From NCBI GenBank assembly GCA_047495785.1, contig JBLDXI010000029.1, positions 3,658,001 through 3,722,000 of the forward strand: 64,000 nt of DNA, given 5' to 3'. The notes under the pieces are model-generated. The model was not told the origin of the DNA and searched no databases. It was given only the letters and a program-made list of their open reading frames with translations. A program made the position numbers and the translations under genes. The number at the start of each line of letters is the position of its first letter. Within the stretch, counting starts at the first letter, position 1. The stretch is from Lepidodermella squamata (taxonomy: Eukaryota > Gastrotricha). Below, piece by piece: positions 1 through 12,200 of the stretch.

Positions 1-35
1 TGAGCAATCGTTCTCAACAGTAAACTGACACTGAC

Positions 36-676
36 CTTCTTCCAAATGTCAAAAGGGAGCTCGTGTACGCTGTAGATGTGCTGAAAACTGGGCTGACAGC
101 TGTATCGCAGACGGCGTAAAGCGATGAATTCGCAGCGTTGTAAATTATCGCAAGGAATAGCCACGTTGTGAAATTACAAGCAACGTACTGATAGCCCGTG
201 TTAGCATTCCCGAAATACAACACATTGGGTGTAGGATCGCCTCCAGCAGCAGGATTTAAACGCCATAGATGTACTTGTGGATTCCCATTCGCGGTCCATT
301 CAAAAATGGAACCCATATTCGGAACGAAAACAAAACCAGCTATTGTGAACGATGAAGTGCCCATGTTGGCTCTGGCATTGTTAACTTCGATCCAACTTGT
401 AGTGTCAGCTTTGTTCGTCTCCCAAGAAGTATTGGACGCCCCGAATGGTCCTTGAGCCAGGACACCTGCATTCGAGTTGAAAACAGCGTCCAGAGAGTTG
501 CCAGATGCGTCACTTAAGCCGAACAGCTCATTGAACGGCCAATACGCAACTACATTTGAAAAATTGAACGCTTGATTTGTTTTGAATTGCGCTATGTACG
601 TCTGGCCATTTACCATGGAGTAGAGTAGGCAAATGGCTGAAATTGAAATTGATTTTATACAGAGAAATTTGCGCAT
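36..676 (-). CDS. LamG-EGF family secreted protein, copy A (first exon only)
   Basis: First coding exon of a secreted laminin-G/concanavalin-A-like protein. The ATG is at 676. A hydrophobic signal peptide (about residues 1-24, ending VNG) is followed by a LamG-like domain with the motifs YWPFNELFG, SFTIAGF, FEW and CNFTTWLF. The exon ends at a GTCAGT donor after a GRR codon at 36, where copies B and C splice as well, so later exons (a second LamG piece and EGF repeats in copy B) should lie left of the window. It is closely related to copy B (19970-21991) and copy C (23928-26624) on the same strand. The role is probably extracellular carbohydrate or protein binding, inferred from the fold only. 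Confidence 0.8.
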
Positions 677-810
677 TTTTTGCTCTATATGAAAAATTAC
701 GGATTTCCAACACTGTAGGTGGAAAAAATCATTTCATGGTGTCATGAATATTACATGAATCCGCGCACATTGTTTTCTCGGGTTCCGGGCAACAAAAGCA
801 TTATTCAGTT

Positions 811-880
811 TCTTGATCTCTACTGCCGCTGTGATCAAAGTAGCATATCGCGCTCACGCCCAATTTTATTCGACGTAATA
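811..880 (-). promoter_or_regulatory. Putative promoter block shared by LamG copies A and B
   Basis: About 150-200 bp upstream of the copy A ATG there is TGATCA, then GCGCTCACG, then an A/T-rich TTTTAT (all read on the + strand). The same three blocks occur in the same order upstream of copy B (about 22110-22172). On the coding strand this gives a TATA-like ATAAAA close to CGTGAGCGC. The rest of 677-1234 shows no gene. No transcription data are available. Confidence 0.35.
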
Positions 881-1234
881 GCACAAACTGATAACTGACA
901 TACCTGTCGGTCGTATCGAACGTCGTATTAGTCGTACATTACACATTGATTTCAGTATTTATGCTGTTGTTGCTCTTATGACTGCTTGTTTGCTGGAATA
1001 TAATGTAGTTATATGTCTCAGAACTAGGATAACCCAATTTTTGATCATTTAAGGGGAGGCTCTTAAACGTTCCATACAACTAGTTCTTTAAGGAATGATC
1101 TGAAGAGGTGAAAACTATATGTTGAAGCAAAGGAGGTAAATGTTTATTCAGTTTTTCCAATCGCGAGCATGAAACTGATTCATTTCGGCAATTCATCGAA
1201 ATTTGACCTAGGTCAAGACGATTGATATTGGTGA

Positions 1235-2257
1235 TCAGGTTGTAGCAACTGGGCTGCTGCAGGACTTCGCCATACTGAACTGATGGTAGTAATCAAAATC
1301 GCAAAACTCGTGAACTTGGGTTGACAAATTAAGATACATAGCAACCTCGAGATATCGCAACGGCGCATCGCCCCAACGTTTCTCGTAAATTTGATACGAA
1401 TCGACCACTTCACGCGTGAAACTTTGAATCCCGAGATGATCACGGAATGTCGGCACATGCAGGACTTCGAAATTGTTGTAGTAAACTGGAATTTCGTAGT
1501 TTTCTCTCTCCTCCTCCGTCCGCGGAAATACAGGAAGCTGCGATGTGTGAATTGAGCTGCTGCTCTGCTTAGCTAAGTACCCCTCCGTAAATTCGACCAA
1601 GCCAGCAGTAACAATTGGGTAATCCGTAGTCACCAACCTATAGCCATACAAGTATCTCTTCTCTTTCATATATGCAAAAATGTCGTAGTTAATCGCTGAA
1701 TCTATCTCTGAGTCCGTGTCCAGTCTTAAGTAGTATTCTACGTCCTGCAAAGCAGGGTGTTTAAGAACTCGGTGGAACCAGAAATCGCACATATGCCGGT
1801 AACCTATCGGCCATCTGCTGCCATTTTCCAATGTATCAGGATTGTAAATCTTGAGGAAATTCTCCGGAATTTCAAATTTAACCTCAACAAACTGAATAAG
1901 TTCAGCTTCGTTTGGATGTAGCCATGAGTTAGTAAATTCGTCGAAAGTTTGCCGCTCAGACGACCCTTCGTGAAAAATTAGTATCGGATATCGGAACCTC
2001 GAGTTGAAATTTGTGAAAAGGCTCTCTAGAGAGTAAGCAAGCTGTTCGTAACGGCTAGCAGTTGCTAGGTAAACGATCACATTTCGTAACTTGGTCGTCT
2101 GTTGTTGATCGGAGGATGAGGTAACAACGGGATGTGAAACCAAGAGAGAGTTCAGTTGAAGCACGGGTCCGAATAGAGCTAAGCATGCACATGCACCAAT
2201 TGCTAATATAAAACGAAGCCATTTCTTGTTAGCTCGCCATCCTCCCAAGCCGACCAT
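1235..2257 (-). CDS. GT15 family (KRE2/KTR-like) mannosyltransferase
   Basis: Single-exon 340-aa type II membrane protein, predicted to transfer mannose (alpha-1,2 linkage in the fungal KRE2/MNT1 family) to glycoproteins in the Golgi. The ATG at 2257 is chosen because the longer open frame to 2365 begins with TTG. A short basic cytoplasmic tail is followed by a membrane anchor (about residues 13-35). The catalytic region contains LRLDTDSEI, YGYRLV, NNFEV, the family signature YEKRWGDAPL and a final CDFDYYHQ, which parallel the fungal YERWGDAP...GYYH blocks. GT15 is best known from fungi, so its presence in an animal may reflect transfer or wide loss. The protein lacks introns, unlike most neighbours. 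Confidence 0.8.
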   Translation of the reverse strand: MVGLGGWRANKKWLRFILAIGACACLALFGPVLQLNSLLVSHPVVTSSSDQQQTTKLRNVIVYLATASRYEQLAYSLESLFTNFNSRFRYPILIFHEGSSERQTFDEFTNSWLHPNEAELIQFVEVKFEIPENFLKIYNPDTLENGSRWPIGYRHMCDFWFHRVLKHPALQDVEYYLRLDTDSEIDSAINYDIFAYMKEKRYLYGYRLVTTDYPIVTAGLVEFTEGYLAKQSSSSIHTSQLPVFPRTEEERENYEIPVYYNNFEVLHVPTFRDHLGIQSFTREVVDSYQIYEKRWGDAPLRYLEVAMYLNLSTQVHEFCDFDYYHQFSMAKSCSSPVATT

Positions 2258-3298
2258 TGCCTTCCGGCTCAAATAATTTCTATATATGACAAATAAAATG
2301 TATGCTGTGTAACCAGTATTTTTAAGTTGTTTTAGAACTATTAATACTAAGGCTGAAAATTGCAAATTGCCAAATTAATTTTCCATGGCTTAAATCAATC
2401 AGACGAGAAAAATCCTGTTTTACAAACACATTTGAACCGGTTGCCCTAAGTTACTGGTGGAATTTTAGAATCAGCTAAATTTATTTATTTGCCTAAACAT
2501 GATAAGATGCAAAAATCTCCTAAGGTTCATCGGAATGTTAAACTAAACTCTGGACCTCTGATGTTTACACTACTGACAGGTGGTTATACACACATTAGCT
2601 GTAGCATAACCAATTATTTTTAGGCATTCAAAAAATAGAATTCGGTGTGAAAATGAGCAACATACGGCCGCGGTCGTCCACAAATTATTTTTACAAAATG
2701 TTCGTCATTTCAGAAAATGGTTACCATCCTTAAAAATCATTCTAGAAAACAGGTTCAGGTAGTAACCTTTTGAGCCGCACATTATGGTGAAATTTCCAGA
2801 TTTTTATTTCAAGTCTAACTGGTCTGAATTTTTAGTTGAGAATGTGATTTTCGGAATCACTTCGATTCAACATTTTTATTTTTCGATAATTGCCGGTTAC
2901 GGTTAGCTAATTGAGAGAACAAACTGTAACTAGTGTGCAGAGCGTCATTGATTACCTGCTGGGTTGTGTCAAGGGGGCAACCATTGTGTTGAAAATTTCT
3001 CAGTTTTTTGAATTTCTGAACGGCGGCGGCCGTATGAAAACTGGACTATTTCGACTATCTGCAGTAGGAGAAATTGTATTCAGAAGAATTCCAATTGCAA
3101 AAGACATTTTGTCAGCATAGTTCAAGGTTTGTTATCATGAAGATTTGTTTGTGCTAATCTAAACGGCCGAACAACTATTGGAGCTTTGTTTTTGAGCTAA
3201 TAGGAGGAATCGAGATCGCGAATAAAAATTAAAACGAAGACAAGGCTAACCTCGACAATTAAAATATCATTTTTTAAGGTCGATACCACTAACCTAAG
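2258..3298. other. Spacer with no recognisable gene
   Basis: AT-rich spacer upstream of the GT15 gene. Only short open frames occur and none has a good start, splice sites or a recognisable domain. No repeat boundary was seen. Confidence 0.5.
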
Positions 3299-3347
3299 TT
3301 CCTTTCCTTTCCTTTCCTTTCCTTTCCTTTCCTTTCCTTTCCTTTTT
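3299..3347 (+). repeat. Pentanucleotide microsatellite (CCTTT)n
   Basis: Nine consecutive CCTTT units at 3301-3345, slightly extended on each side. A simple tandem repeat. Confidence 0.95.
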
Positions 3348-3414
3348 ACTGACATTTTACTGACACAAAATCGTAATGAAGGGTATGAAAGTACTGCGAA
3401 AAATGTATGTAGTA

Positions 3415-3642
3415 TCAGAATAAATAACTGCTGGCAAGCTGGTCATTTTCAAGAAAAATAGTTGGTTCGCACTTGGTAAGGCAACAGTCACAAGCGAGAT
3501 CAGAGTTCGATGTAATGGGTTCGAAGATGAACGGCTGAGTACTTGAAGCAGCGGAAGTACAATCGGGGCAATTGCAACCCAGGGCGTCGAAATCGAAATT
3601 TTTCGAATCATAAATGTTGTTGTAGTAGTCGAGATTTGCCAA
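3415..3642 (-). CDS. Possible small Cys-rich protein
   Basis: An open frame of 75 codons starting with ATG at 3642. It carries clustered cysteines (GCNCPDC and ACDCC...C) that look non-random. There is no signal peptide, homologous neighbour or recognised domain, and no splice evidence. It could be a chance frame or one exon of a longer gene. The remaining DNA up to 4091 shows nothing else. Confidence 0.2.
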   Translation of the reverse strand: MANLDYYNNIYDSKNFDFDALGCNCPDCTSAASSTQPFIFEPITSNSDLACDCCLTKCEPTIFLENDQLASSYLF

Positions 3643-4100
3643 AGAAATTATCGACAGGATTCAAACCACCGACTTTGCTTTGTTCGCGGAAACATACGAC
3701 TCAATGGTCGGCGGCGTGGTGTCAATTCGCGACGTAGAATGCGAAGGAGGAGCAGCATCGAACGGGCGAGATTCAAGGCTAGAAAAACAGCCGCGGTTCG
3801 ACTTGATCGAGCGTCGAAATCGCAGAACACGAACAGTGGAATTGCTCGGAATTGCGGAATTCCTCCTTCTAATAGCTCAGAAATGGTTCAGCTACAGGGG
3901 TCACGTGATTTTTTTTCTGAATTTAATGTCGAATGCCAACTGCAAAGGTACATTGCTGGTGAACGTAATTGGCAATCACAACGCCTTTTTGTAGTTCAAA
4001 TTATTTTTTTCAGAACCGTCTTCTTCAACGCGTCGTAACATAGTCCTTGATTAGTTAATTCCCTAGGTTTGAAAAATTTGCAAAAAAGGTCTCGGTCGTT

Positions 4101-4935
4101 ACCCGGCTGAAGCTAGCAGGACGTATCTTGCAGGATTGTGTTCCGCTCATTTTCGTTCTTGTGCCACCCTTGTGCCATCAGTCTGAGGGCCTAAATAGTT
4201 TATCCAGGTGTATTCCAGAGATTGCTGCATCGATTTCATCAAGTAATTAAGGATTGACGCAATTAAGGGTCACAGTACATGCGCCCTGTTCTAAATTAAC
4301 CTCGCAGGATACTGTGCCAGTCATAAAACTTGGTGGACTGGGGTAGAATTTTGCGCCGATTACGAATATGCAATCCTCTTGCGTGTCCAATCTGCACAAA
4401 ATTCGATTTGTGCCATTATTTGTGAAAATAAGCAATAAAATGACCCATCACGTGACCTTTGACCTCAGGTGAGCTTGTGCCGGCAATGCAGGATTGACCA
4501 ATCGATAGAGCGGGGTCGATTACCCTAGTTTGCCAATTGACAGCCCAATGCAATCAAAATTGAGTGTGGAAAACGTAGCCGAAATACCGTAAAATATCAA
4601 TTTTTAGCACCGCAGGGTGACTACAACAAAAAGTGGGTCAAACACCCTTGCAGGATTGTGTGCCAGGCATTATGATATGACCGTCTAGACCAGTTTTCGG
4701 CCCTGATCACGAATTTCAAGTCCGTTTGCGTAACCGGAGCCGGCAAATCGGTTATTTTGCCTGATTTATGAGGAAAAACCGCGAAAATTGGCTTGTCACG
4801 TGACCTGTGACCCCAGGTGTGCCTGTGCCAGTGGCGCAGGAAGCGCCATTCGATCGGGCGTGGTCGAAAACACTTTCTGTCAGCAGGGCAGCTCTAGGCA
4901 ATAACATTTGATAATTTAAAACGTTACTGAAATTA
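4101..4935 (+). repeat. MULE left terminal inverted repeat
   Basis: Nearly identical to the reverse complement of 13761-14598 up to about 4874. After a diverged stretch the match resumes with TTTAAAACGTTACTGA near 4915-4930. A 62-codon open frame lies in both arms (4247-4435 minus, 14264-14452 plus) only because the arms are copies. No coding role is inferred. Confidence 0.9.
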
Positions 4936-6227
4936 GCCGAAATAATATATGGATATATTTTTCCAATGTATTTTCAATTTGAGCGGTTAGCAGAATGCGC
5001 TTTCACAGGCGATTTTATCCGATTCTCTGCTGATTTCTCTGCTGTTTCTTTTTTTTTACATGAAATTACAATTACAGAATGCTGAGATGAAAATATTTGC
5101 CACATACAATTTGGTCTACTAATTATCGACGGGCTTTATTATACATTGAGCCGCCACTACTACAAGTGATTGCCGATAACAGGTGTGCGCTAATAAAATG
5201 GGCGCCTTCTTCGAAAGTTATTACACGCAATAAAGCCCCTCCCGCGTACGCGCAGGCGTACTGACTACTGACCGACAGATTTGTTTGGCCTATTCTTGCT
5301 AATGAGTATGGGGGCATAGGCGACTAGAGAAATTCGCAGAATTGATCGAGGTCATTTTGCGGTGTTTAAAGAAATACGTTGCTTATATTTGGTGAAAAAC
5401 ACCGTTTTTTCTCTCAAAAAAGCGAAATTGACGATGCAGCTCTTTAATTTTATCCTACTACAGCCTACTATGCGCCCCCACCTTTCTCGAGCCTAACGCT
5501 TAAAATCTGTAATAAAATCAATTTACAAAATGCGGACACTTTTTTAGAAAATATTTTGGATATTACCGATAAATACATTTGAATCTCCTAATTAGTTACA
5601 CTAGAGGGTGACTCAGATGCATCCGGTTAACAGGGCCTTGAAGATTGGGATGTCAAAGCCAAAAAGTAAGTATTTTCTGTTTATTATTACCTCAGTATTT
5701 CGCGGCTGTAATATCTGCGATATTGCCGATGTTAAAAGTGTCTTAAATTATCTATTATCGCCTATTGAGGAGTTCGCAGTCACAGGAAATGAGCATACAT
5801 ATTGAGCATGTTCGAATAGATTGGGCGCTCTCGGGTTTCATGTTCATTCTGAATTTTAGGAAATTTTGAGAGTATTTCTAATTTTTTCAGCTTTCTCCAC
5901 ATTTAAATTGAAACCCGTAAGATATTCCCGAGGAGGGTCGGCCGGAGGCTATCGCCGTTTTCATAATTGTTTGCGGTCTTACTTATAGTTTTAATTAATT
6001 CTCACAAAACTGTTTTTTTGGATTTTCTGGAATTTTACGATTGATGAAACAATAAACATGAAAGGCCTGTTCCTCATCTTCAGGTCGCGGCGTAGTCGCC
6101 ATTATTTAAAAAATATTCGAAGATGTCAACTTTTTTATACATTTGCGTTTGGTTCAATTTCAAATTGAAAATTGAAGTCCTGATCAGTCGATATATATTC
6201 AACCTATATTTTTCAGGGCGCAATGTG
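4936..6227 (+). other. MULE internal 5' region, no gene seen
   Basis: Non-coding interval between the left inverted repeat and the transposase gene. It probably holds the element promoter. A 3' splice-like TTTTTCAG at 6209-6216 lies just before the chosen ATG, so an untranslated first exon may be here. Confidence 0.45.
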
Positions 6228-9200
6228 ATGTTCAAGCCTATCGGTTTGTTACTGCTGTACCTGGTGATGCTGTCTATAGAGGCACCTGCTGCCAGTGCTG
6301 CTCGGCGGAGGGCCAAGGACAACAGGCCAATCGATGACAAAAAGCTGCTGGATTTCTTCAAAAAAAATCCTGGTCAACTAGTTTCAGGTGATAAAAATGG
6401 GATATAAGTAATTGATGGAGATTTTAATAATGGAATTCGTAGGTTGGCGACGGCACGAGTCCGTTGTAGGGCGGTTGGCAGCTCGTCTATTCAGTGAAAA
6501 TGACGGTCCACTTCGCCACAGGCTCTACACGCACATAGCCAATAACCATCCTCAGTTTCTCAGCAGCGAGTCGACTAGTAACAGCTCTTCGTTGACCGAG
6601 TCATCGGAGGCTCCAATCATCAGGAATAAGAAGGTGATGGAAAAAAAATCGCCAGCGACAATACCGGAGGCTGTCGATGAGTTCCAGTTAACGCTAGAAG
6701 AAGTTGCGCCTTATCTGCCATCAGCTCGTCAGTCCAAACACCTGAAGCCAGGTTGGACAACCCTATTTCAGTCGAAAATGACCGCAGAAGTCCGCAAATG
6801 CGACGTTAAACTGAAATACAGCGACGTGACCAAGAACGGATCATCGGTAACTTGTGCTGGGTATTGCCAGGCAGAAAGTGGTTGCCGCAAGTTCAAGTTC
6901 AGGTTCAACCCCAGGCAACTCAATCAGGATAATCGTATTCCTGTAACGGTAACCATTATTGGGACACTGGTGCATGAGCCGGTTACGCCACGAACCATCC
7001 AAACGCGAGGTGTTGCTCGAAAACAGTTGGCGAAAGAGCTACGACAGCAGAAACCCGCGGCCTACCTATGGGCTTTGCTCGATCAGGCTCACAAAAGAAG
7101 AGTTCGAGGTGAATTTTTTATTTTATTGCAAACTGCGCGCTGTTGGCCAGCCTTTAATTTTCTTGATCGATATTGAAGCGCTCACGAACACATGCTGTTA
7201 GCCTATAAATAATGTCGTCAGCTAAGAAGAAATATTTCGAATATTTTCTTCCGAGACTTCTCATATTATCAAAATAATAGATTTGTAAAATCTGAACTTT
7301 AAATCAATATCGGTTGTAGTTAGCACGGGAATCCTAAAATAAAGGTGCCCACTTTTCATACCCGAATATTTTTATAACACCGCATTGATTCGACTTCCGA
7401 GTCAGTTGTAGTTTTGGTTCGGTGTTCGAAATGGAAAGACGAAATGTGTTATTATTCGATATTATTTTTACATAAAGTTAGCTGGCTTTTTCTTACTGGT
7501 TATGACCTGTATTTTTCCTTTTACAAGGAGAGTTTGTGAATTTGGCTGCTATACCAAGTGAGACCGTTCTTCAGAAGATATCTTCGGATCAAAACTTGGA
7601 GCAAAGAATGCACGAGAATCCATACATTGACCTCTTCTTGTGGCTGGTTGATCAAATGACGCTGGACGATGAGCTACGGTACGCTCGAGGCGTCTCAATG
7701 CTACCGCTTGGCGTAGTACTTGGCTACGATCGCCAATTTCGGCTGGGTCAGACATGGGCTCGGCAAGCGAGGAGATCCCACGTTTTTCATGTTAATTCAA
7801 CGGGTGAAGTCGTTGCGGATGATTTATTAACTGGAAAACGGGTTTTCCTATACCTGCTCTGCATGCGTTGTCCAATGCTGGGTGAAAGTGGTCCCAAGGT
7901 TCCGATGGGACAGTTTTTCCTCTCTGACCAGCACGCATTTTCCATCTCCAATGCACTTCAGGTACTTTGGAGCACTTGGGATGATGTAGTAGGCGGCAAA
8001 GTTCTGGCTCCTTATGCGGTGGTAACCGATCATTCTTTTGCCTTGATGCAAGCTGTAGCACGATGTTATAATCAATGCCGCCTGCAGCGAGTTCTCAACT
8101 ACACCTTTTCAGCCCTTCGCGATTCTTCTGGGAAAGTTCAAAGCGAGATCCAGTCTGATTTGGGTCATTTCACGTTGCTCGTCCTTTGCATGGCTCATCT
8201 ATTCAAAGAAGTCATGGGAATTTTGAATTCAAAAGGAAGAAAATACTTGCAAAAGCATGTCAAAACCTTTTTTATGCAATGCTTCGCATTTCTGCAGAGT
8301 GCTCAGAACCTTGGTCTGGCTCTCATGATTTTCCACCTGATGTGCAAGGTATTCGATACCGAGAATTATGGCGAAGACGTTGAGTTGGCTATTAGCCATC
8401 TAAACTCACTGATGCAGATCTACGCAGAAAGTATGCCAAAAGCCGAGGTTCCCATACAAGGAGATGAAGAATTTGTTGAAGATTTAAACGGTGAAGCTTG
8501 TTCGAATATCATAGCTGGGCCAGAGGATTCCAAAGAATTTCAATGTGGGACATATAAAAAGCTCTCGGCCTGTTGTGGAATGTTTTCCTACATTCGGGAA
8601 CGGTCGATTGACGACTCAATTCCAGCCGCAGATGAAATGGAAGCTGATGGTGATTCAACCCGCAATATCTTCTACGCGAAATTCGCAATGGATGCGCTTC
8701 TAGACAGACTTTTGCCGCTTTTTCCTCTTTGGTCTGCTCTCTTTGTTAGCGGAATTGCAGCGAAGCGTTTGTGAGTTTTAATAATAAACTATGAATAAAA
8801 ACAATTTCGATCACTTGGTGCTCTTAAATTTGAAACGTAGTTCAGTATTTTAGTCACATGGCACCCTGGGTGGTTGAAAGTAGTAGAATGGACTCGTAAA
8901 AATATTTTCAAATCTTTCAGTCCCAAATGGGAAAAGCCGCCTGGTCACTACACTAATGGGGCAGTTGAAGCAGAAATAAATACAACGAAGAACGTCATCT
9001 TGGGAGGTAAGAAGAAGCAGTCAATTGCCGCTGTTGTACGAAAGCTGGAAGTCAGCCAATCTGGCCGTCTGGCAGCAATCGAGCTCTCCGACGAGATGCC
9101 GGCCCCACAGAAACGAAACAGACAGGCTGATACTGCTGATAAAGAGGTCGAAAAATTTCGGAAAGAAAAACGTCGGCAAAGGATCGGATATGCTGCTCAA

Positions 9201-12200
9201 CGTCTGGTTAAGGAATTTTCTGCGAGGTTCGAAATTACTTACCAGCAAACATCCAAGATTAGCTCAGCAACGGAATCCTTGCCTCCTAAACGTCCCATTT
9301 GGGACCTTGGAAGTGATGGGGGTGTGGACGAGGCCTACAACGACATCCTCAGCTCTTCAACTTCTGATTCAGAACAATCCGACTTCTCTGTGTCTGATGA
9401 CATTTTGGGATGTGTTTTCACGCCTGGGACCTCAACTGGTCCAATGGCAGGAACCTCGACTGGTCCAACAACTCGAAGCTCGGCTGGTCCAATGGCTGGG
9501 ACCTCGACTGGTCCAAAAACTCGAAGCTCGGCTGTTCCGACAACTGGAACCTTGACTGGTCCAATGGCAGAAACCTCGACTGTTCCAACAGCTGGAACCT
9601 CGACTGTTCCAACAGCTGGAACCTCGACTGGTCCAATGGCAGGAACCTCGACTGGTCCAATGGCTGGAACCTCGACTGGTCCAATGGCTGGAACCTCGAC
9701 TGGTCCAACGGCTGGGACTTCGGAAAGACCTGCGCGTGGAACTGGAAATGACCAACGCGGGGCTTCGAAATCGGTCATCGTTACTGAAACAATGTTGTCA
9801 GGTGGCGTATATTTGCTGCAAAACGGAGGGAGTGTTAAAATTTTCTCAACCGATAAAGAAGAGTTCTATCACGTAACCAGCAACACGTGTGCAGTGGACA
9901 GCCTGATTAACGCCGTGTCCCATTGCGAAATGGAGCGTTTCTGTGGGTCCGAGCTGGTGGACTATCTGAGGAATCTAAAGGACGCGGCTTCCAGTGAAAA
10001 CGGCGAGAGGATGGCTCAGTTAGCCAGATTCAGATTTATGGGCAGAGTGTTTCCGAGGAACAATGAAACTAGGTTGTTGCCAATTGATTGCTTCGGTCGG
10101 GTCATCGAAGTATCCCCTGATTCATCAATTTGCTGCCCAATTGATCATTACGAGATGCGAGTTTCCAATGTTGGAGATGGAAATTGTATGCTTTGGCTTA
10201 CGCAAATGTGTGAACTTGATGGCTGCTATTTATTGCGAGACCTACATCCGTGTGAAGAATGCCGTAAGCCGACTCAGATACAAAAAGTGGTTAATCCTGT
10301 CTTATTGGGTTCTATTGAGGCGTCAGTTTTCTGTCCCATTCAAGGCTGTTATCTATTTATTTCATTAATTTGTAGGGAAAATGCGCAGCACTATGAGGCT
10401 GTTCGAGCAAATACAGCTTTGCAAAGGGTGACTTTCCAAGCGCAAATCGACGCCTTATTTTTTGAGGACATTGTGATGTGCCGTTGCAAAAACCATCACC
10501 GAATGCTATCACCCGCTAGGCATCATGATCCAAGCAAGCCCCTACCTTTTATTGCCATCGAGTTTGAGTCGAGTTGGGAGTGGACAGCAACCACTGTTCT
10601 CAACCAAGCTCCCAAGTCTCTTGAAATGGAACACTTTTCGTAAGTCTTCATCTCAGTGTTGTAAATGAAGCCAAATGTCAGATCTCCTTTCCCCTAAAGA
10701 TATTCGCTTCACAGCGCTATTCTTTTCAGCGAGCCTAATCGAGCAGAAGGCAAGAGAACCGAGGATAGGGAAGGCTCGGGACATTACGTCACTATCAGGA
10801 TCATCGATGGTGACGCTTACTTGCTTGACGATCTTGTAGTCAGCTCACGTACACGGAAACCGTTTTGGCGAAAATTCGACAATGAGCTTGAGAAATTCTA
10901 TCGCCTTTACTACGCAGTTATTTTCTTTTACTGCTGTCCCAAACCTGTTTCGGCTCATGTTGCTACGCTCGTGCAATCTGTTCCATCTTCCAGGTGATTT
11001 TTGTGTTTTACTTTGAAGGACTTGTCTAGCTATATGATAATTTAGCGTCCCACTTCCACCTTCACCTCCTCCACCCTATTCCGAACATGCCCATGCTGCA
11101 ATGGATCTCAGCAGCAAAGAGTCACAGCAGCCCTCGGCTGTTGGGAAAAGCTCATTTTCTAGGTATAGAATGGCTGCCTGCTTATTGGCTTATTTATATG
11201 GGACGATATCGGGACTTTAATGTTATAACTATATAGACTGGCCGGTCTAGAGGCGATTTCCGAGTTGAGCAATTTCCAGTTTGAAATACCCTCACGATTG
11301 CAAGACAGCGGGATGGTCTTTGAAAGTTCGTCGATAGTTTCGGCTATGGATGATGAGCCGGCCTCAAGTGTCAGCTCGGCTACAGCAAGTCAGCCCATGG
11401 CATCCCGGCGACGAAGGGCTCCAGAAACAACCCTGATACCCAAAGATTCGAAGCCTAGGAAAATTCCAAAGCTTGCGAATGCACCGGATCCACTGGAAAT
11501 TCCAACGTCAGCCTCGAAAGATTCAAAGCCTCGAAGAACTGTGAAGACCGTAAAAGATCCGAAGCCTCTCAAGACTACGAAGGCTCCCAAGGTTCCCAAG
11601 GCTCCAAGGTTCCCAAGGCTCCCAAGGCTCCCAAGGTTCCCAAGGCTCCCAAGGTTCCCAAGGCTCCCAAGGCTCCGAAGTCTCCGAAGTCTCCCAAGGC
11701 TCCTAAAACCATAAAAGGTAAGTCACGCAAGGGCGCTTGGACCTTCGATGATTTGGCTTCGGACGGATCGGAAGCCCAAGAAATCAGCTTCGCCTTGGGT
11801 CTCAGCGTGCTCGACCAATTGCCTGCCTCTGACAGTGCAAGTCATGACGTTGACCTAAGAAGCACCAGACCTTTTGACCTATTTGCTATGGGCATGGCCC
11901 CAATTCGCCAAAGTCTATGCCCAGGTAAATGGGTTTCTTATTTGGAAGCCATCAGCAATAAAGCAGCGACACGCTTCGAACTCCGAGCTAGGCGAGGCAT
12001 TTTGATCGAAGAGCTCTACTCTGATCTCGCTGTTCGACGTGAAGATGGGGGCAGAGTGTACAGCTTTGACGACATAAGGCCCAGTCAGTTGTGCTCAGCG
12101 ATCTTTGCTATTGACCGATGTGGGCTTACTAGGAAAGTTGGCAACTGCCAAAATGAATTCTGCACCTCTCCGCCTGGGTCAGAATTCATTACGAATCCGT

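Noticed and set aside
3543-4038. Overlapping plus-strand ORFs next to the MULE left end
   Set aside because: Arg/Ser-rich chance frames with no recognisable domain or splice structure.
9335-9778. Long antisense and alternative-frame ORFs across the Thr/Pro repeat
   Set aside because: They follow from the 24-bp repeat being open in several frames. The spliced sense frame explains the region.
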